The notes below the pieces were generated by a model. That model saw only the letters and a list, made by a program, of their open reading frames with translations. It did no database searches and had not been told where the DNA came from. Position numbers and translations under genes: made by a program. 64,000 nucleotides of DNA from Arcuatula senhousia (taxonomy: Eukaryota > Mollusca > Bivalvia > Mytilida > Mytilidae), in assembly GCA_963971305.1 (NCBI GenBank), contig OZ020313.1:57608203-57672202 (forward strand), read 5' to 3'. Shown here piece by piece: positions 56,801 to 64,000 of the stretch. The stretch's first letter is position 1. Each line of letters starts with the position of its first letter.

Positions 56801-58807
56801 TTGTTGGTGGCTATTTTGTATCATAATGGTAGCAACGTATAGTGGTAACTTTGTGGCATTTCTTACTGTCTCAAAAGAAAAGCTACCGTTTACAAAAATA
56901 GAGGAACTGGTTGAGCAAAGCCAGTACAAATGGGGGACACCTGGAGCAACTATATATGAAACCATATTTAAGGTAAACCTAATTCGCTTTTGAGGAGGTA
57001 AGCGCACCATAAAACCGGATTTAATTCACAATTTCTATAGTAATGCCTGTACCAAGTCAGGTATCTAGTTTTTCCGGTATGTCTTCCTTGTTTGTCTTTT
57101 CTTTATGACACCAATATTGATTCTTCAAGATTGGTAATTAAGCATTACCTTTATTATATAGAATTTGTAGTGTACAGATGTAGTTATCCCCGTTTTGCTC
57201 ATATTTTTGTTTCAATACAGTGAAATACTGTATCTGCCAACATTTAAGGCCATGCTATTATTTTGTACGTGAGAAAAGCAAATAGAAAGCTCTTCGTTTT
57301 GTTTCCGTATTTATAATATGGTTTTGTTAAATAACTCATATTTCTGCTGTTTCCAAATAATGAGAATATTATAAATAGATTTGTTGGGTTATAAAAAATC
57401 CTCAAGCGAAACTATATTGGTTAGGTTTTAAACAACATCATAGTAAATCTATTCCCGAAACTGATCAATTGTTTAATTTGTCTTCTATTGCAGGTATTAA
57501 ATGTCTGTTTCATTTTTTTCCATTCTAATTAAAAAAGATAATACTGTAGCATTCAAATCTTCCCGAGAGAAAGAAGCTTTGGGAAGGTATGGTGGAATTT
57601 AACAAAACAGATCCATCCGTACTAAGCAGTGACCCTGCAGTTCATATCACCAAGGTCATCAGTGGTGGCTATTGTTACGTTGGCGATAAAACCTACATAG
57701 AACTGGCAATGACCAGCCACTGTAATTTGGCAATGGCGACAGCAGATATATTACCTGTCCAGTATGCAGTCGGTTTGCCTAATAATTCACCATTTCTTCA
57801 GGTTTTCTCAGATGAGTACGTATGCTTAACTGGTAATAGATATTTTATTCAACCACGCTCTTAGAATACATGTATATCTGATAAATAAACTAAATATTTT
57901 ACATTCTTTAATCATAAAAAGATGACTCAAAATTACAGTTTTATACAAAGTTCAAGATCTCAAATTATATTAAGAGTTTTTATTTTCACTCAATTTAAAA
58001 CAAAGATTCGGAGGTCCTTTTTTTGAATTACCTGTATAAAAGGAATGTAGTTCAGCTATTCCAGTTAAATTGTCTTTATGTTATTTTCGATGTCATGACC
58101 GATAATCGAATTGTACGTAAAAACACGAAACGATTACACTTTAGTCTACATTTTGCTGTTTCATTTTATACTACAGTTTCTTTATTCGAGTAAAAATCCC
58201 TATCATAAGAACACATTAATTGTTGATATGTATATAGAATTCCATCTCTCGGGTATTTGACCTATTGTCTGTTCGCCACAATCTGTTACCAAATGAACAG
58301 ATAAAATCACGACAATACTATGTGTTTCAAATCACTTTAGAGACTTAAACATATTTTATATATGATTTCAGAATTGTAGCATTACTAGAGACTGGTTTGA
58401 TACAAATGTGGAAAAAGCAAATTTGGCCAAAGAACGAAAATTGTCGAACAGCTGGAATGACAGAAGCTAAGACAATAATGCTACTTGATATACAGATTGT
58501 TTTCTATTTGATAGGAATAGGCGTTGGATTAGCAGTGATAATTCTTACCTATGAATGCATAAAAAATCGCATACTAATATGTAAAGGACGCACGCAATCA
58601 AAACGACGTGAAACCGTTGTTCATTTTAAAGGAAATATAAAGGACTCTGACGTAGAGACAAATGATAACAGTTTCTGTATCATATCTCAATGTTCTGTCG
58701 AGTCATCAATAAACTCTGATGTTATCTACCAGGCTGATGACGGATATCGAACTCAGACAGTTTCGAGGAGAAATAAAGATGACTCCATTCATGACACCTC
58801 TTTATAA
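44690..58807 (+). CDS. iGluR-B: ionotropic glutamate receptor-like gene, 10 exons, 5' partial
   Basis: This is a ligand-gated cation channel subunit of the plasma membrane. Exons 44690..44877, 44929..44973, 45120..45320, 47056..47238, 51928..52022, 53103..53193, 53415..53742, 56755..56972, 57550..57815 and 58372..58807 join in one frame for 682 residues. The first four encode part of an amino-terminal domain, ending FGFNGRRFKINTLP. The S1 lobe follows (WAPFVMIEEKTHQYIGV...), then M1, the pore loop, M3, S2, M4 and a ~90-residue cytoplasmic tail. The ligand arginine is in NSLRDVVMDF, the Q/R-site residue in GALLTQGGE is threonine, and M3 is TYSGNFVAFLT. Presence of an amino-terminal domain argues against the short IR class unless it is IR8a/IR25a-like. 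Nine introns are GT-AG except one GC donor at 53743. Three exons are preceded by tandem splice-site arrays, and introns hold three TA-flanked MITEs and Penelope-like debris. The 5' end is missing. Confidence 0.9.
44929..44973 (+). CDS. iGluR-B exon: 15-codon microexon
   Basis: Encodes QNQEMAALLKTTIDI between acceptor aatttag and donor gtaagt, phase 0 on both sides, only 51 bases after the previous exon. Both splice signals are good and the frame is kept, but evidence rests on that alone. Confidence 0.6.
45120..45320 (+). CDS. iGluR-B exon: amino-terminal domain segment
   Basis: 67 codons, phase 0, donor gtaaga after CAAGGG. It encodes PFEYERKHVWRNSLLHFSRW, then LVGISDVHSSNDIPF and DNVAVVQFSSNSVNIRTDL. 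The 5' limit is the weak point: the acceptor ttgaag has a poor pyrimidine tract, and a downstream AG (gaaag) is possible. Confidence 0.65.
45805..45986 (-). mobile_element. Penelope-like 3' tail, subtype A, with telomeric-type insert
   Basis: Nearly identical to 32,331-32,482 (same strand) but AACCCTAACCCTAACC replaces the expected few bases at 45,861-45,876, between 'gggcagagac' and 'accagtaaacacc'. The copy extends slightly further than the 32-kb one, to 'aactccagtcgaaac'. Confidence 0.85.
46119..46922. mobile_element. 804-bp TA-flanked MITE built of GAACTGTC words
   Basis: Terminal inverted repeats CAGTTGAGTCCAG(A/T)TCTAAC extend ~27 bases with one mismatch and are flanked by TA on both sides, as for Tc1/mariner elements. 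The interior is dominated by the word AGAACTGTC/GACAGTTCT, on one strand in the left third and the other in the right third, around a plain AT-rich centre. No transposase. It lies in an iGluR-B intron. Confidence 0.8.
47056..47238 (+). CDS. iGluR-B exon: end of amino-terminal domain, linker to S1
   Basis: 61 codons, acceptor atatag and donor gtaagt, phase 0. It encodes EQSTDLCEVWFVHTLLWQRA, then FIQKNGSLVLSQDIFPNIKF and GFNGRRFKINTLP. The last part is the typical 'N.FNGR.L.V.TLP' approach to the S1 lobe, which continues as WAPFVM in the next exon. Confidence 0.85.
47676..48209. mobile_element. 534-bp TA-flanked MITE
   Basis: Terminal inverted repeats contain ATGGAAAAAAGAAACTGTGC and AT; the outermost three bases are less conserved (CTC versus TTA). 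TA dinucleotides flank both ends. The interior is AT-rich without a reading frame. Confidence 0.75.
48877..49681 (+). pseudogene. Penelope-like RT, decayed copy
   Basis: Collinear with residues ~247-553 of the 38,505 RT. It starts at MEILNSKSVSSCNSIKTF, has a stop right after VDYTKT, keeps TIGIPMGTNCVPLLAD and then frameshifts. About 30 codons covering the catalytic YIDD box are deleted (SFNL joins directly to KSASYLDLHLEI). A frameshifted C-terminal part ends at the family stop near 49,681. A 5'-truncated, catalytically dead copy inside the iGluR-B intron. Confidence 0.88.
49682..49862 (+). mobile_element. Penelope-like 3' tail, subtype A, internally deleted
   Basis: It follows the decayed RT. 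The 'gacgggtgtgctatagca' block is missing, and 'gttccctcttgttgcgattt', 'ttaccggtttcgtcgttggc' and 'atttcggacttttgactc' remain. Confidence 0.75.
49943..50003 (-). mobile_element. Penelope-like 3' tail, short inverted fragment
   Basis: 'gaagcaaagaggcaccaata' and 'tcaaaattccgaaagtgaca' are the complement of a subtype-A tail end. It lies in opposite orientation 80 bases after the 49,862 end, making an inverted tail pair. Confidence 0.65.
50538..50803 (+). mobile_element. Penelope-like 3' end, subtype A
   Basis: It starts in the last RT codons ('aatgagtgcagatattggtt', 'tgtcgtag') and continues with 'cttcctttaccggatttgac', 'gtgcgctatagcaggcaag' and 'cccttctggacttttaacac', ending near 'gcctctttc'. 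Confidence 0.8.
51528..51927 (+). repeat. Array B: eight tandem copies of a 3' splice site plus exon head
   Basis: The unit is GTATTTTTGTTTTAG followed by TGGGCTCCGTTTGTCATGAA and AGCAATTTTTAAT. Copies start at 51528, 51578, 51626, 51674, 51726, 51774, 51823 and 51875, then the coding copy at 51928; spacing 48-53. The AG is intact in seven and AC in the 51774 copy. Each unit encodes WAPFVM exactly as the exon does, then meets a stop in frame (TAG of the next acceptor). Copies resemble one another more than the exon (CCG/GTC versus CCA/GTA). Confidence 0.92.
51928..52022 (+). CDS. iGluR-B exon: start of S1 lobe
   Basis: The acceptor is attttag and the donor gtaagt (phase 2). It encodes WAPFVMIEEKTHQYIGVTIQ then LLKELAHGMNF. 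This is the S1 entry with the 'P.V......G..I.LL.E.A...NF.Y' pattern of glutamate receptors. The next exon supplies the last base of the split threonine codon. Confidence 0.9.
52043..52523. mobile_element. 481-bp TA-flanked MITE, 20 bases after a splice donor
   Basis: Terminal inverted repeats CTC(T/A)CTCAAAAAAGTTACGC and AACA, 24 bases with one mismatch, flanked by TA. The structure is typical of Tc1/mariner-derived non-autonomous elements. Interior AT-rich, no reading frame. Confidence 0.85.
52524..53102 (+). other. Rest of iGluR-B intron
   Basis: AT-rich. The 52,819-53,076 frame has no recognisable receptor features. Confidence 0.5.
53103..53193 (+). CDS. iGluR-B exon: S1 segment
   Basis: 91 bases, acceptor tgacag, donor gtagat. 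It encodes YDLVPPPDGKWGARSSNGTW, then SGMIGELQRK. It is the counterpart of 1099..1189 in iGluR-A with identical length and phases. Confidence 0.9.
53415..53742 (+). CDS. iGluR-B exon: ligand-binding strand, M1, pore loop
   Basis: The acceptor is attttag. It encodes NADLIVAPLAINSLRDVVMD, then FTQPYYYEFSALLLKK, WRKLLDPFSP, M1 (VLLFIGISLPAVALFLFLFE) and the pore GLHHFSDSFWYMFGALLTQG. The proline of PLA and the binding arginine are kept, while the threonine of the PLT motif is alanine. The exon must end at CAAG (53,742) to match the next exon, which gives a non-GT donor, gctagt. Confidence 0.88.
53868..54345 (+). repeat. 70-bp direct repeat pair
   Basis: 53,868-53,942 and 54,281-54,345 share 'tacccatatcctcagtgtct', 'gctatctttatgctttcagt' and 'tatgggaag-aaaact'. 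Non-coding. Confidence 0.7.
54205..54278 (+). repeat. Direct repeat, copy 1 (copy 2 at 56,205)
   Basis: 'tggatattaaaataatga-aa', 'tgagtaacatgaacttccgc' and 'tacgtcatcagtcaatgaga' recur at 56,205-56,280 in the same intron, 2.0 kb apart. Confidence 0.7.
55876..56160 (+). repeat. CACCTAGGCCTATA minisatellite, about 10 copies
   Basis: The unit is CATGGCCACCTAGGCCTATA plus TGTG, 24-36 bases long, with variable AT-rich spacers (taaataataag, ttatcag). The CCTAGG palindrome and AGGCCT are conserved in most copies. Confidence 0.85.
56205..56280 (+). repeat. Direct repeat, copy 2
   Basis: See 54,205-54,278; diverges after 'caatgagactac'. Confidence 0.7.
56330..56430 (+). pseudogene. Penelope-like RT motif-B fragment
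   Basis: The frame IGIGSYVTNCAPLLADLFLI aligns with IGIPMGTNCAPLLADLFL of the 38,505 RT, with the PMG changed. About 30 codons only. Confidence 0.7.
56508..56754 (+). repeat. Array C: four tandem copies of a 3' splice site plus exon head
   Basis: The unit is a T-rich tract, AG, then GAGGTGAACATATTGCCGAA and TCAT. Copies start near 56508, 56570, 56633 and 56697, then the coding copy at 56755; spacing 58-64. They are more diverged than arrays A and B. AG precedes the exon-like head in the 56570, 56633 and 56697 copies. Confidence 0.85.
56755..56972 (+). CDS. iGluR-B exon: M3 and start of S2
   Basis: The acceptor is gctttag and the donor gtaaac, 218 bases as in iGluR-A. It encodes GGEHIAESSSGRTILSCWWL, M3 (FCIIMVATYSGNFVAFLTVS), the linker KEKLPFTKIEELVEQ and YKWGTPGATIYETIFK. 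An AG three bases into the exon (ttaggag) could also be used, removing one residue. Confidence 0.9.
56973..57549 (+). other. iGluR-B intron
   Basis: GT-AG. 57,041-57,140 is a relative of the repeat at 275-394 ('atgcctgtaccaagtcaggt'). Remainder not recognised. Confidence 0.7.
57550..57815 (+). CDS. iGluR-B exon: S2 lobe
   Basis: The acceptor is actgtag and the donor gtacgt (phase 2). It encodes HSNLPERKKLWEGMVEFNKT, DPSVLSSDPAVHITKVISGG, then YCYVGDKTYIE with an aspartate at the S2 acidic position, and QYAVGLPNNSPFLQVFSDE. The start was set by parallel with iGluR-A (FSELPER). Confidence 0.88.
57816..58371 (+). other. iGluR-B intron
   Basis: GT-AG, AT-rich, nothing recognised inside. Confidence 0.7.
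58372..58807 (+). CDS. iGluR-B final exon: M4 and cytoplasmic tail
   Basis: The acceptor is atttcag. It encodes VALLETGLIQMWKKQIWPKN, TAGMTEAKTIMLLDIQIVFY, the M4 helix LIGIGVGLAVIILTYECI and a ~90-residue basic then serine/aspartate-rich tail (KRRETVVHFKG, CSVESSINSDVIYQADDGY). It stops at TAA 58,805-58,807. The tail has several serine/threonine sites next to basic residues that could be phosphorylated; no known C-terminal interaction motif is evident. Confidence 0.9.
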
Positions 58808-58927
58808 CAACGTTTTACATATTTTATAAACAAAACATGTCTTAAAGTAATTTTGAGTTTTGTCTCGCCTGCGAAGCAATGCGGGACATATGTGTTACTT
58901 TACCGGCGGCGGCGTTAACTTTTTGGA

Positions 58928-59556
58928 AAAAAGTTTTATGAGCACCTCCGTATCTCGAGAACTATAGGCCCTGGGTTGATGAAATTTGGTATGCATATGT
59001 CCCAGAAGTAGCTTAGCACAGTTGCATCCCCATCTTTTGACCTTTACCTTGATTTTCCAGTTTAGTGACTTTGACAATTTTCAATATGGAAAAGTTTTTA
59101 TGAGCACCTCCATATCTCAATAACTATAGATCCTAGGTTGATGAAACTTTGTATGCCCCAATTGTAGCTTAGCACAAATACATCCCCATCTGTTGACCTT
59201 AACCTTGATTTTCCGGTTGAGTGACTTTGACAATTTTCAATACATAAAATAGCAGTGGAAAAGTTTTGTGAGCACCTCCATATCTCAAGAACTATAGATC
59301 CTAGGTTGATGAAACTTTGTTTGCATATGCCCCAGAAGTAGCTTAGCACAGTTGAATCCCCATCTTTTGACCTTAACCTTGACCTTGATCGTCCTGTTGA
59401 GTGACTTTGACTATTTTCAATACATATAATAGCAATGGAAAAGTTTTGCGAGCACCTCCATATCTCAAGAACTATAAGTCCTAGGTTGATGAAACTTGGT
59501 ATACATATGCCCCAGTAGTGGCTAAGCACAGTTACATCTCCATCTTTTGACCTTAT
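58928..59556 (+). repeat. ~165-180-bp tandem repeat, 3.7 copies
   Basis: Each unit starts near AAAAGTTTT(A/G)TGAGCACC, then TCCATATCTCAAGAACTATA, ATCCTAGGTTGATGAAACTT and a 'gcccca-aagtagcttagcac' block, ending 'tgactttgacaattttcaat'. Copies begin about 58,928, 59,091, 59,257 and 59,437. The long minus-strand open frame through it follows from the repetition and is not a gene. It lies directly 3' of iGluR-B. Confidence 0.85.
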
Positions 59557-59995
59557 TGTAGCACAGTGTGGGGTCTCACCACAAAACATCATCTTGAGCG
59601 TATATCTAAGTCACAAAATCGCGCAGCAAGACTAATGTAAAACAAATCTTATGATTATCCATCAATGATGATGTTTCAGGAACTTAGTTGGATGACTATA
59701 TTTACCAGAATCAACTATTTCCAATCCTTTTTAATGTTTAAATGTATTAATGGATTATCTCCAATTTACATTTAGTGATTTGCATAAATATTCTCTCAGG
59801 TCAACAACATCTGGGCTGCTTCATATTCCACAACCTAATTCTGTATATTTCAAAAGATCGTTTGAATACTCAGGTATTATTATTTGGAATAAATTACCAA
59901 TAGAAATAAGAGGAAATAAAAATTTGGAAACTTTTAAAGTAAAAATATCAGAATATTTTGTAAAGCTTCAGATTGATGGTACACAATTGTAAACA
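59557..59995 (+). pseudogene. LINE ORF2 C-terminal remnant
   Basis: The frame reads HLERISKSQNRAARLM, a stop, then MMFQELSWMTIFTRINYFQS, FMFKCINGLSPIYI, a stop, and DLHKYSLRSTTSGLLHIPQP, followed by GIIIWNKLPIEIRGNKNLET and FKVKISEYF. This is the end of a CR1/Jockey-type ORF2 ('W.L..R......FK...G..P.YL', 'WN.LP..IR....L..FK..L...'). Two in-frame stops. The family differs from both other LINEs here. Confidence 0.8.
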
Positions 59996-60016
59996 TTCTT
60001 GCCATTACAAAACATG

Positions 60017-61215
60017 TGTAACGTGCCCGAGCTGAGGAGATAGTGTTTCAACTAAACACCAGAGTTCGTATCGGGTTTTCCCGAGATATTGAATTCAGTT
60101 CACAAATAAACTTAAGTATGGCCAGATCAAAACCTTAAAGATTGCGTTTCAAAACCAAACTTTGTAGAAACGTTTAAAACTTAACCAAAACACCTACTTA
60201 GAAACACCTAAACTTTGGGACATAGACTTTAACAAAACACCTTAACAGGAAGCGAAGCTTGTATGGAACACTTAACTTTTGTAAACCTAAAACCTAAATA
60301 AAACACTTAACAATTTGAACCTTGCAGAAAAACCGAGCTTTACTAAAACACCTACTTTCTTGAAAACCTAACTTCCCTAAAATATGTGTCTCAAGGCGTG
60401 CAGACCACCGTCATGAGCTTAAGCTGCAATCAGGCCGTCTGTACACCTCCAAACACCCTATAGCACGCCTTAAAGTAACTCCTCGGTAAAGGTCGCTATC
60501 ATGTACGCGGCAAGCCAGAACAGCATTCAAGCAACCTCGGATGCGTTGGTTCAACCAAAGACTACAGTCATGTAGTGTGGCAGGCCGACATCCACAATCT
60601 TGTAGCTTGGAAGAAACCTGTCCAATTTGGCTCAGACCACTATCATGTGCAGTAGCAGCAATTCAGAAGTAAACCACTATCATGTGTTTCCAGCAATCAA
60701 GCGGATACTACTTTCATGTGCAGGAGCAGCAATCAAGCAGTCAAGCCAGATGTAGACACATCCGACCAACAGACTGACGTTCCGCGCCGCCTTATATACC
60801 CCTTCAAACCTAGGTGTCGTGTGCAAACAAACCAAGGCATGTAATTTCGTTCAAACATTAATTCTCTAAATTGTTAACCTTATTAACAAAAATATTTCTT
60901 ATAAACTTAAAAACTCTATAATTCATTAAACATTATCCAACATACCTTAAACAAGAAATAAACTCCCTTTTATACAAACTTTGTACAGGTAAATAAGCAC
61001 TTATACCGTCTAAATTTAAATCTTAGCGGACCATAAAAATCAATACACACCTGTATAACTGTTTCACCTTTTAAATTCCCAAACGATAATTGATTTGTTT
61101 ACGGACACTTTCTAATCAATATAACTCGATGTTTATTTAGCATTTAAATACCAAAATGTAGCTTTTCAAGGTAAACCTAGTGCAGTTAAAGTATCGAATA
61201 CTCAAATTCGCTACA
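60017..61215 (+). mobile_element. Probable 1.2-kb solo LTR
   Basis: It begins TGTAACG and ends CGCTACA, short imperfect inverted ends with the TG...CA rule, flanked by CATG on both sides as a 4-bp target duplication. It contains a TATATA element (60,793), several 'tcatgtgcag-agcagcaatca' direct repeats (60,640-60,760) and no coding sequence. It interrupts the 3' UTR of the LINE remnant. A solo LTR of a Gypsy-type element is the simplest reading; a second copy is needed to prove it. Confidence 0.6.
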
Positions 61216-61449
61216 CATGTTTATATATTGCTTATTTTTTTCTATAAAGCTAATAATAAAATTACCGTACTTGAATGTTCAATCTCATAGTCCAGAGAAA
61301 ATGACAAAAACGAATTATTATTGATTTGCACTGTTTATTGTATATTCGATCAAGTTTGATTGTACCATTGTTTTTATGTGAAGGACTCTATTGCATTATT
61401 AAATGAGTTACCTTCGTTAAATAAAGAATTTTGTTAGTTAGTTAGTTAG
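61216..61449 (+). mobile_element. LINE 3' UTR end with (TTAG)n tail
   Basis: The sequence resumes after the LTR and ends 'taaataaagaattttg' plus GTTAGTTAGTTAGTTAG, a short microsatellite tail as on many CR1/L2-type elements. It also contains a minus-strand match (61,255-61,320) to the repeat at 275-394. Confidence 0.6.
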
Positions 61450-62079
61450 ATATCTTTTGCCGTAGGCACCAAAATGTTACAAGTCAACACAACAGCCCGA
61501 ACAAATAGGAAAAGTGTGAACTTGAAAAAAATATCTCAGTTTATTTTTTCCCCAATTTTATATATAGGGTCAGATTACATAAGTAATAACAGAATATGGT
61601 GTAACTACTTACCTTTTATGAAAATATAATTTTCTGTAGTCCGTTAATATCTCTAGGTGTTGCGTTGAGGCCTGAATTTTAATTTTAATCTATATTTTGT
61701 ATTATTTAACAGTTAATCTTTACATCATTAAAAAAAAGAATTAAATATGAGGACAGAGCATTCAAATTTCTAAAAAAAATGAACGGTACATATTTATTCA
61801 ATATATGAGTTTTGCTTCTAATTATGCTACTAAGATGTGCAATAGTAGTTAATTGACAACTACTAGTTTATTTTTATTTTCAATTCTCTTCTAACGTCTT
61901 TCAAATGCACTGAGAACAACTGAACAGACGTCTAAACATCTAAGTACAAAAATGAGACTATCGAATTTCCAATATCAGCACGAATAAGATAATTATTAAT
62001 GTCATGTATTATGACTGAATGGCAAATGTTGATTTTGACCATTACAATGGTCAATGAAAGTCAATGTGGCAACCAAAAT
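61450..62079. other. Non-coding interval
   Basis: AT-rich, nothing recognised. Confidence 0.5.
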
Positions 62080-63335
62080 TGGCTATGGGTATAAATAGAT
62101 TATGGGTTATGGGTCTTGGGTTTACCTAGGTTATGGTTTGTGGGTATACCAAGGTTATGGATTATTGGTTTACCTGGGTTATGGGCTATGGGTTATGAGT
62201 ATACCTAGGTTATGGGTAATGGGTATACCTAGTAAGTTATGGGTTATGGGTTATGGGTTTACTTATGTTATGGGTAATGGGTCTACCTGGATTAAGGGTT
62301 GTGGATTACGGGTTTACCTGGGTTATGGGTTATGGGTTTACCTAATTAATTGGTTATGGGTATACCTAGTTTATGGGTTATGGGTTTACTTAGTATATGG
62401 ATTATGGGTTTACCTGGATTAAGGGTTGTGGATTACGGGTTTACCTTGGTTATGGGTTATGGGTTTACCTAAAATATGGGTTATGGGTATACCTAGGTTC
62501 TGGGTCATTGGTTATGAGTTATGGGTTTTGGGTTAACCTAGGTTATGGGTAATAGGTATACCTAGGTTATGGGTTATGGGTTTACTTTGGTAATGGATTA
62601 TGGGTAACGGGTTTACCTAGGTTATGGGTTGTGGGTTACGTGTTTAACTGGGTTATGGGTTATGAGTATACATACTTAATGGGTTATGGGTATACCTAGT
62701 TTATGGGTTATTGGTTTACCTAATATATGGGTTATGGGTATACCTAGGTTATGGGTGATGGGTAAATCTAGGTTATGGGTCATTGGTTTACTTTTTTCAT
62801 GGGTTAAGGGTGTACCCAGGTTATGGATTATGGTTCATTGGTCAAGGGTTTACCTGGTTTATGGTTCATGGGTTATGGCTTTACCTGGGTTATGGGTTAA
62901 AGGTATAATAAGGTTATGGGTTATGGGTTTACCTAGTTTATTGGTGAAGGGTTCACCTAGGTTATGGGTTATGGGTAAACCTAGTTTATGGGTCATGGGT
63001 TATAGGTTCAAATAGGTCTTTGGTTGAGGGTTTACCTAGGTTATGGGTTATGGTTCATGGGTCATGGGTTTACCTGGGTTATGGGTTATAGGTATACCTG
63101 GGTTATGAGTGATGGGTTTACCTAGTTTATTGGTAATGGGTATACCTAGGTTATGGGTTATGGGTAAACCTAGGTAATGGGTCATGGGTGATGGGTTCAC
63201 ATGGGTCACGGATAATGGGTTTTCCTAGATAATGGGTAATGGTTCATGGGTCATGAGTTTACCTGGGTTATGGGTTATAGGTATACCTAGGTTATGGGTT
63301 ATTGGTAAAGCTAGGGTTAGGGTATAGGCACTTTG
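62080..63335 (+). repeat. Telomere-like minisatellite (TTATGGG / ACCTAGG)
   Basis: About 1.25 kb of TTATGGGTTATGGGT(T/A)TA joined to CCTAGG or CCTGGG. The main words are TTATGGG (7 bases) and TTTACCTAGG/TATACCTAGG, with period 20-50. The array ends with CTAGGGTTAGGGTATAGG, i.e. with two true TTAGGG-type units. G-rich on the + strand throughout. Long open frames across it (rich in GYGLWV) are repeat artefacts. Confidence 0.9.
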
Positions 63336-64000
63336 CGAAAGTGAGGGATGAGGAATGAGGGATCCCGCCCTCTTTCCTGTCAATCAAGAAACATAAGCGT
63401 TTTGATTGGATGATAATTTAGCAGGCGTTCGCCTGGCAATAAAGACTCTGACTTTGAACTAGTTATACATTTCCGGTTAATGAATCAGGACATACTTTCT
63501 TTGCTAAGGTAAGGTTTATTGAACAACTTTCTAAGAATGGGAATATATCAGTCTTGTTTAACTGCGTAAATGTCACGCAAGAAAATCATCAAATGAAAAT
63601 GAAATGATGGCTTTCCATATCCAGAAAAAAATGTCTCAATTAATGTGAAAAAAAGGATATCTTGCAAACGTATTTAATACAAATATTCAACAGAACGCAA
63701 TGAATTTGCCCTGCAAAAGAACTGCATTTTTATTGCAATATTCCTTCTTGAAGTCCCTGTGTGAACAACATCAATGTAGATGTGAAATATGAATTAGAGG
63801 ATGCCCATTTGATTTTTAGTTGCAGGCTTGGAGGAGTTGGAAAATGAAAATTCTTGCCTGAAAAAAAATGAAAATAAATAAGGGACAGACCATGTAACTT
63901 GAAAGGGGCCTTGGTTTTATGTTTTGGCCATAATATTTTTCCACACGGAGCGCAGAGCGTGGAAAAGATATTTATTTTTCGAAGTTGTCGCGTAAAAATA
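63336..64000. other. Non-coding interval to window end
   Basis: No gene recognised. A short hairpin TTTTCCAC ... GTGGAAAA lies at 63,937-63,966 in a block that looks like part of a dispersed repeat. Confidence 0.45.

Noticed and set aside
59098..59592. 164-codon minus-strand open frame
   Set aside because: It runs through the ~170-bp tandem repeat; its periodic protein is a by-product of the repeat.
61455..61510. Weak similarity to the Penelope-like tail end (ggcaccaaaatg, tcaacacaacagc)
   Set aside because: The key 'gtccgaaag' block is missing; too diverged to call.
62102..63015. Open frames of ~100 codons rich in GYGLWV
   Set aside because: They are produced by the TTATGGG minisatellite and have no independent support as genes.
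1..64000. CRISPR arrays, operons, bacterial promoters, tRNA or rRNA genes
   Set aside because: None seen. Tandem arrays here are minisatellites with diverged units and no spacer pattern, and the gene structure is eukaryotic.

Overview
The window looks like animal nuclear DNA, most likely from a bivalve mollusc and probably a mussel. It is AT-rich and has multi-exon genes with GT-AG introns and a dense, mixed load of transposable elements. The host content I can support is one receptor family: two ionotropic-glutamate-receptor-like genes on the + strand, named here iGluR-A and iGluR-B. The species call is inference from repeat types; the gene and element calls come from reading the sequence.

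Layout. 1-900: fragments of a Penelope-like retroelement. 1,099-5,910: iGluR-A, the last five exons of a receptor whose 5' exons are not in the window. 5,911-44,220: a 38-kb stretch of transposons and repeats. It holds an ~800-bp interspersed repeat present in inverted copies (9.8 and 21 kb), a 2.26-kb element with 219-bp terminal inverted repeats (17.7-19.96 kb), a degraded minus-strand LINE (15.5-16.9 kb), an apparently intact two-ORF LINE (about 25.9-32.04 kb) whose ORF2 carries a 2A-like motif, a 553-codon Penelope-like reverse transcriptase (38.5-40.2 kb), several MITEs and several minisatellites. 44,690-58,807: iGluR-B, ten exons that join in one frame for 682 residues. 58,928-64,000: tandem repeats, a LINE 3' fragment split by a probable 1.2-kb solo LTR, and a 1.25-kb telomere-like minisatellite.

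The two receptor genes share the last five exon boundaries and all their intron phases, so they are diverged duplicates. iGluR-B has part of an amino-terminal domain, the S1 lobe, M1, pore loop, M3, S2 and M4. Both keep the ligand-binding arginine position but differ elsewhere from AMPA/kainate receptors, as expected for divergent or IR-type receptors.

The most unusual signal is in iGluR-B. Three separate exons are each preceded by a tandem array whose 43-69-bp unit is the 3' end of the intron (pyrimidine tract plus AG) joined to the first bases of the exon. The gene therefore has many decoy 3' splice sites at three places: nine copies before the 44,690 exon, eight before 51,928 and four before 56,755. 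A second theme is the dispersal of one Penelope-like 3' tail in at least 15 copies, in both orientations and two subtypes, one of them with a short telomeric-type insert.
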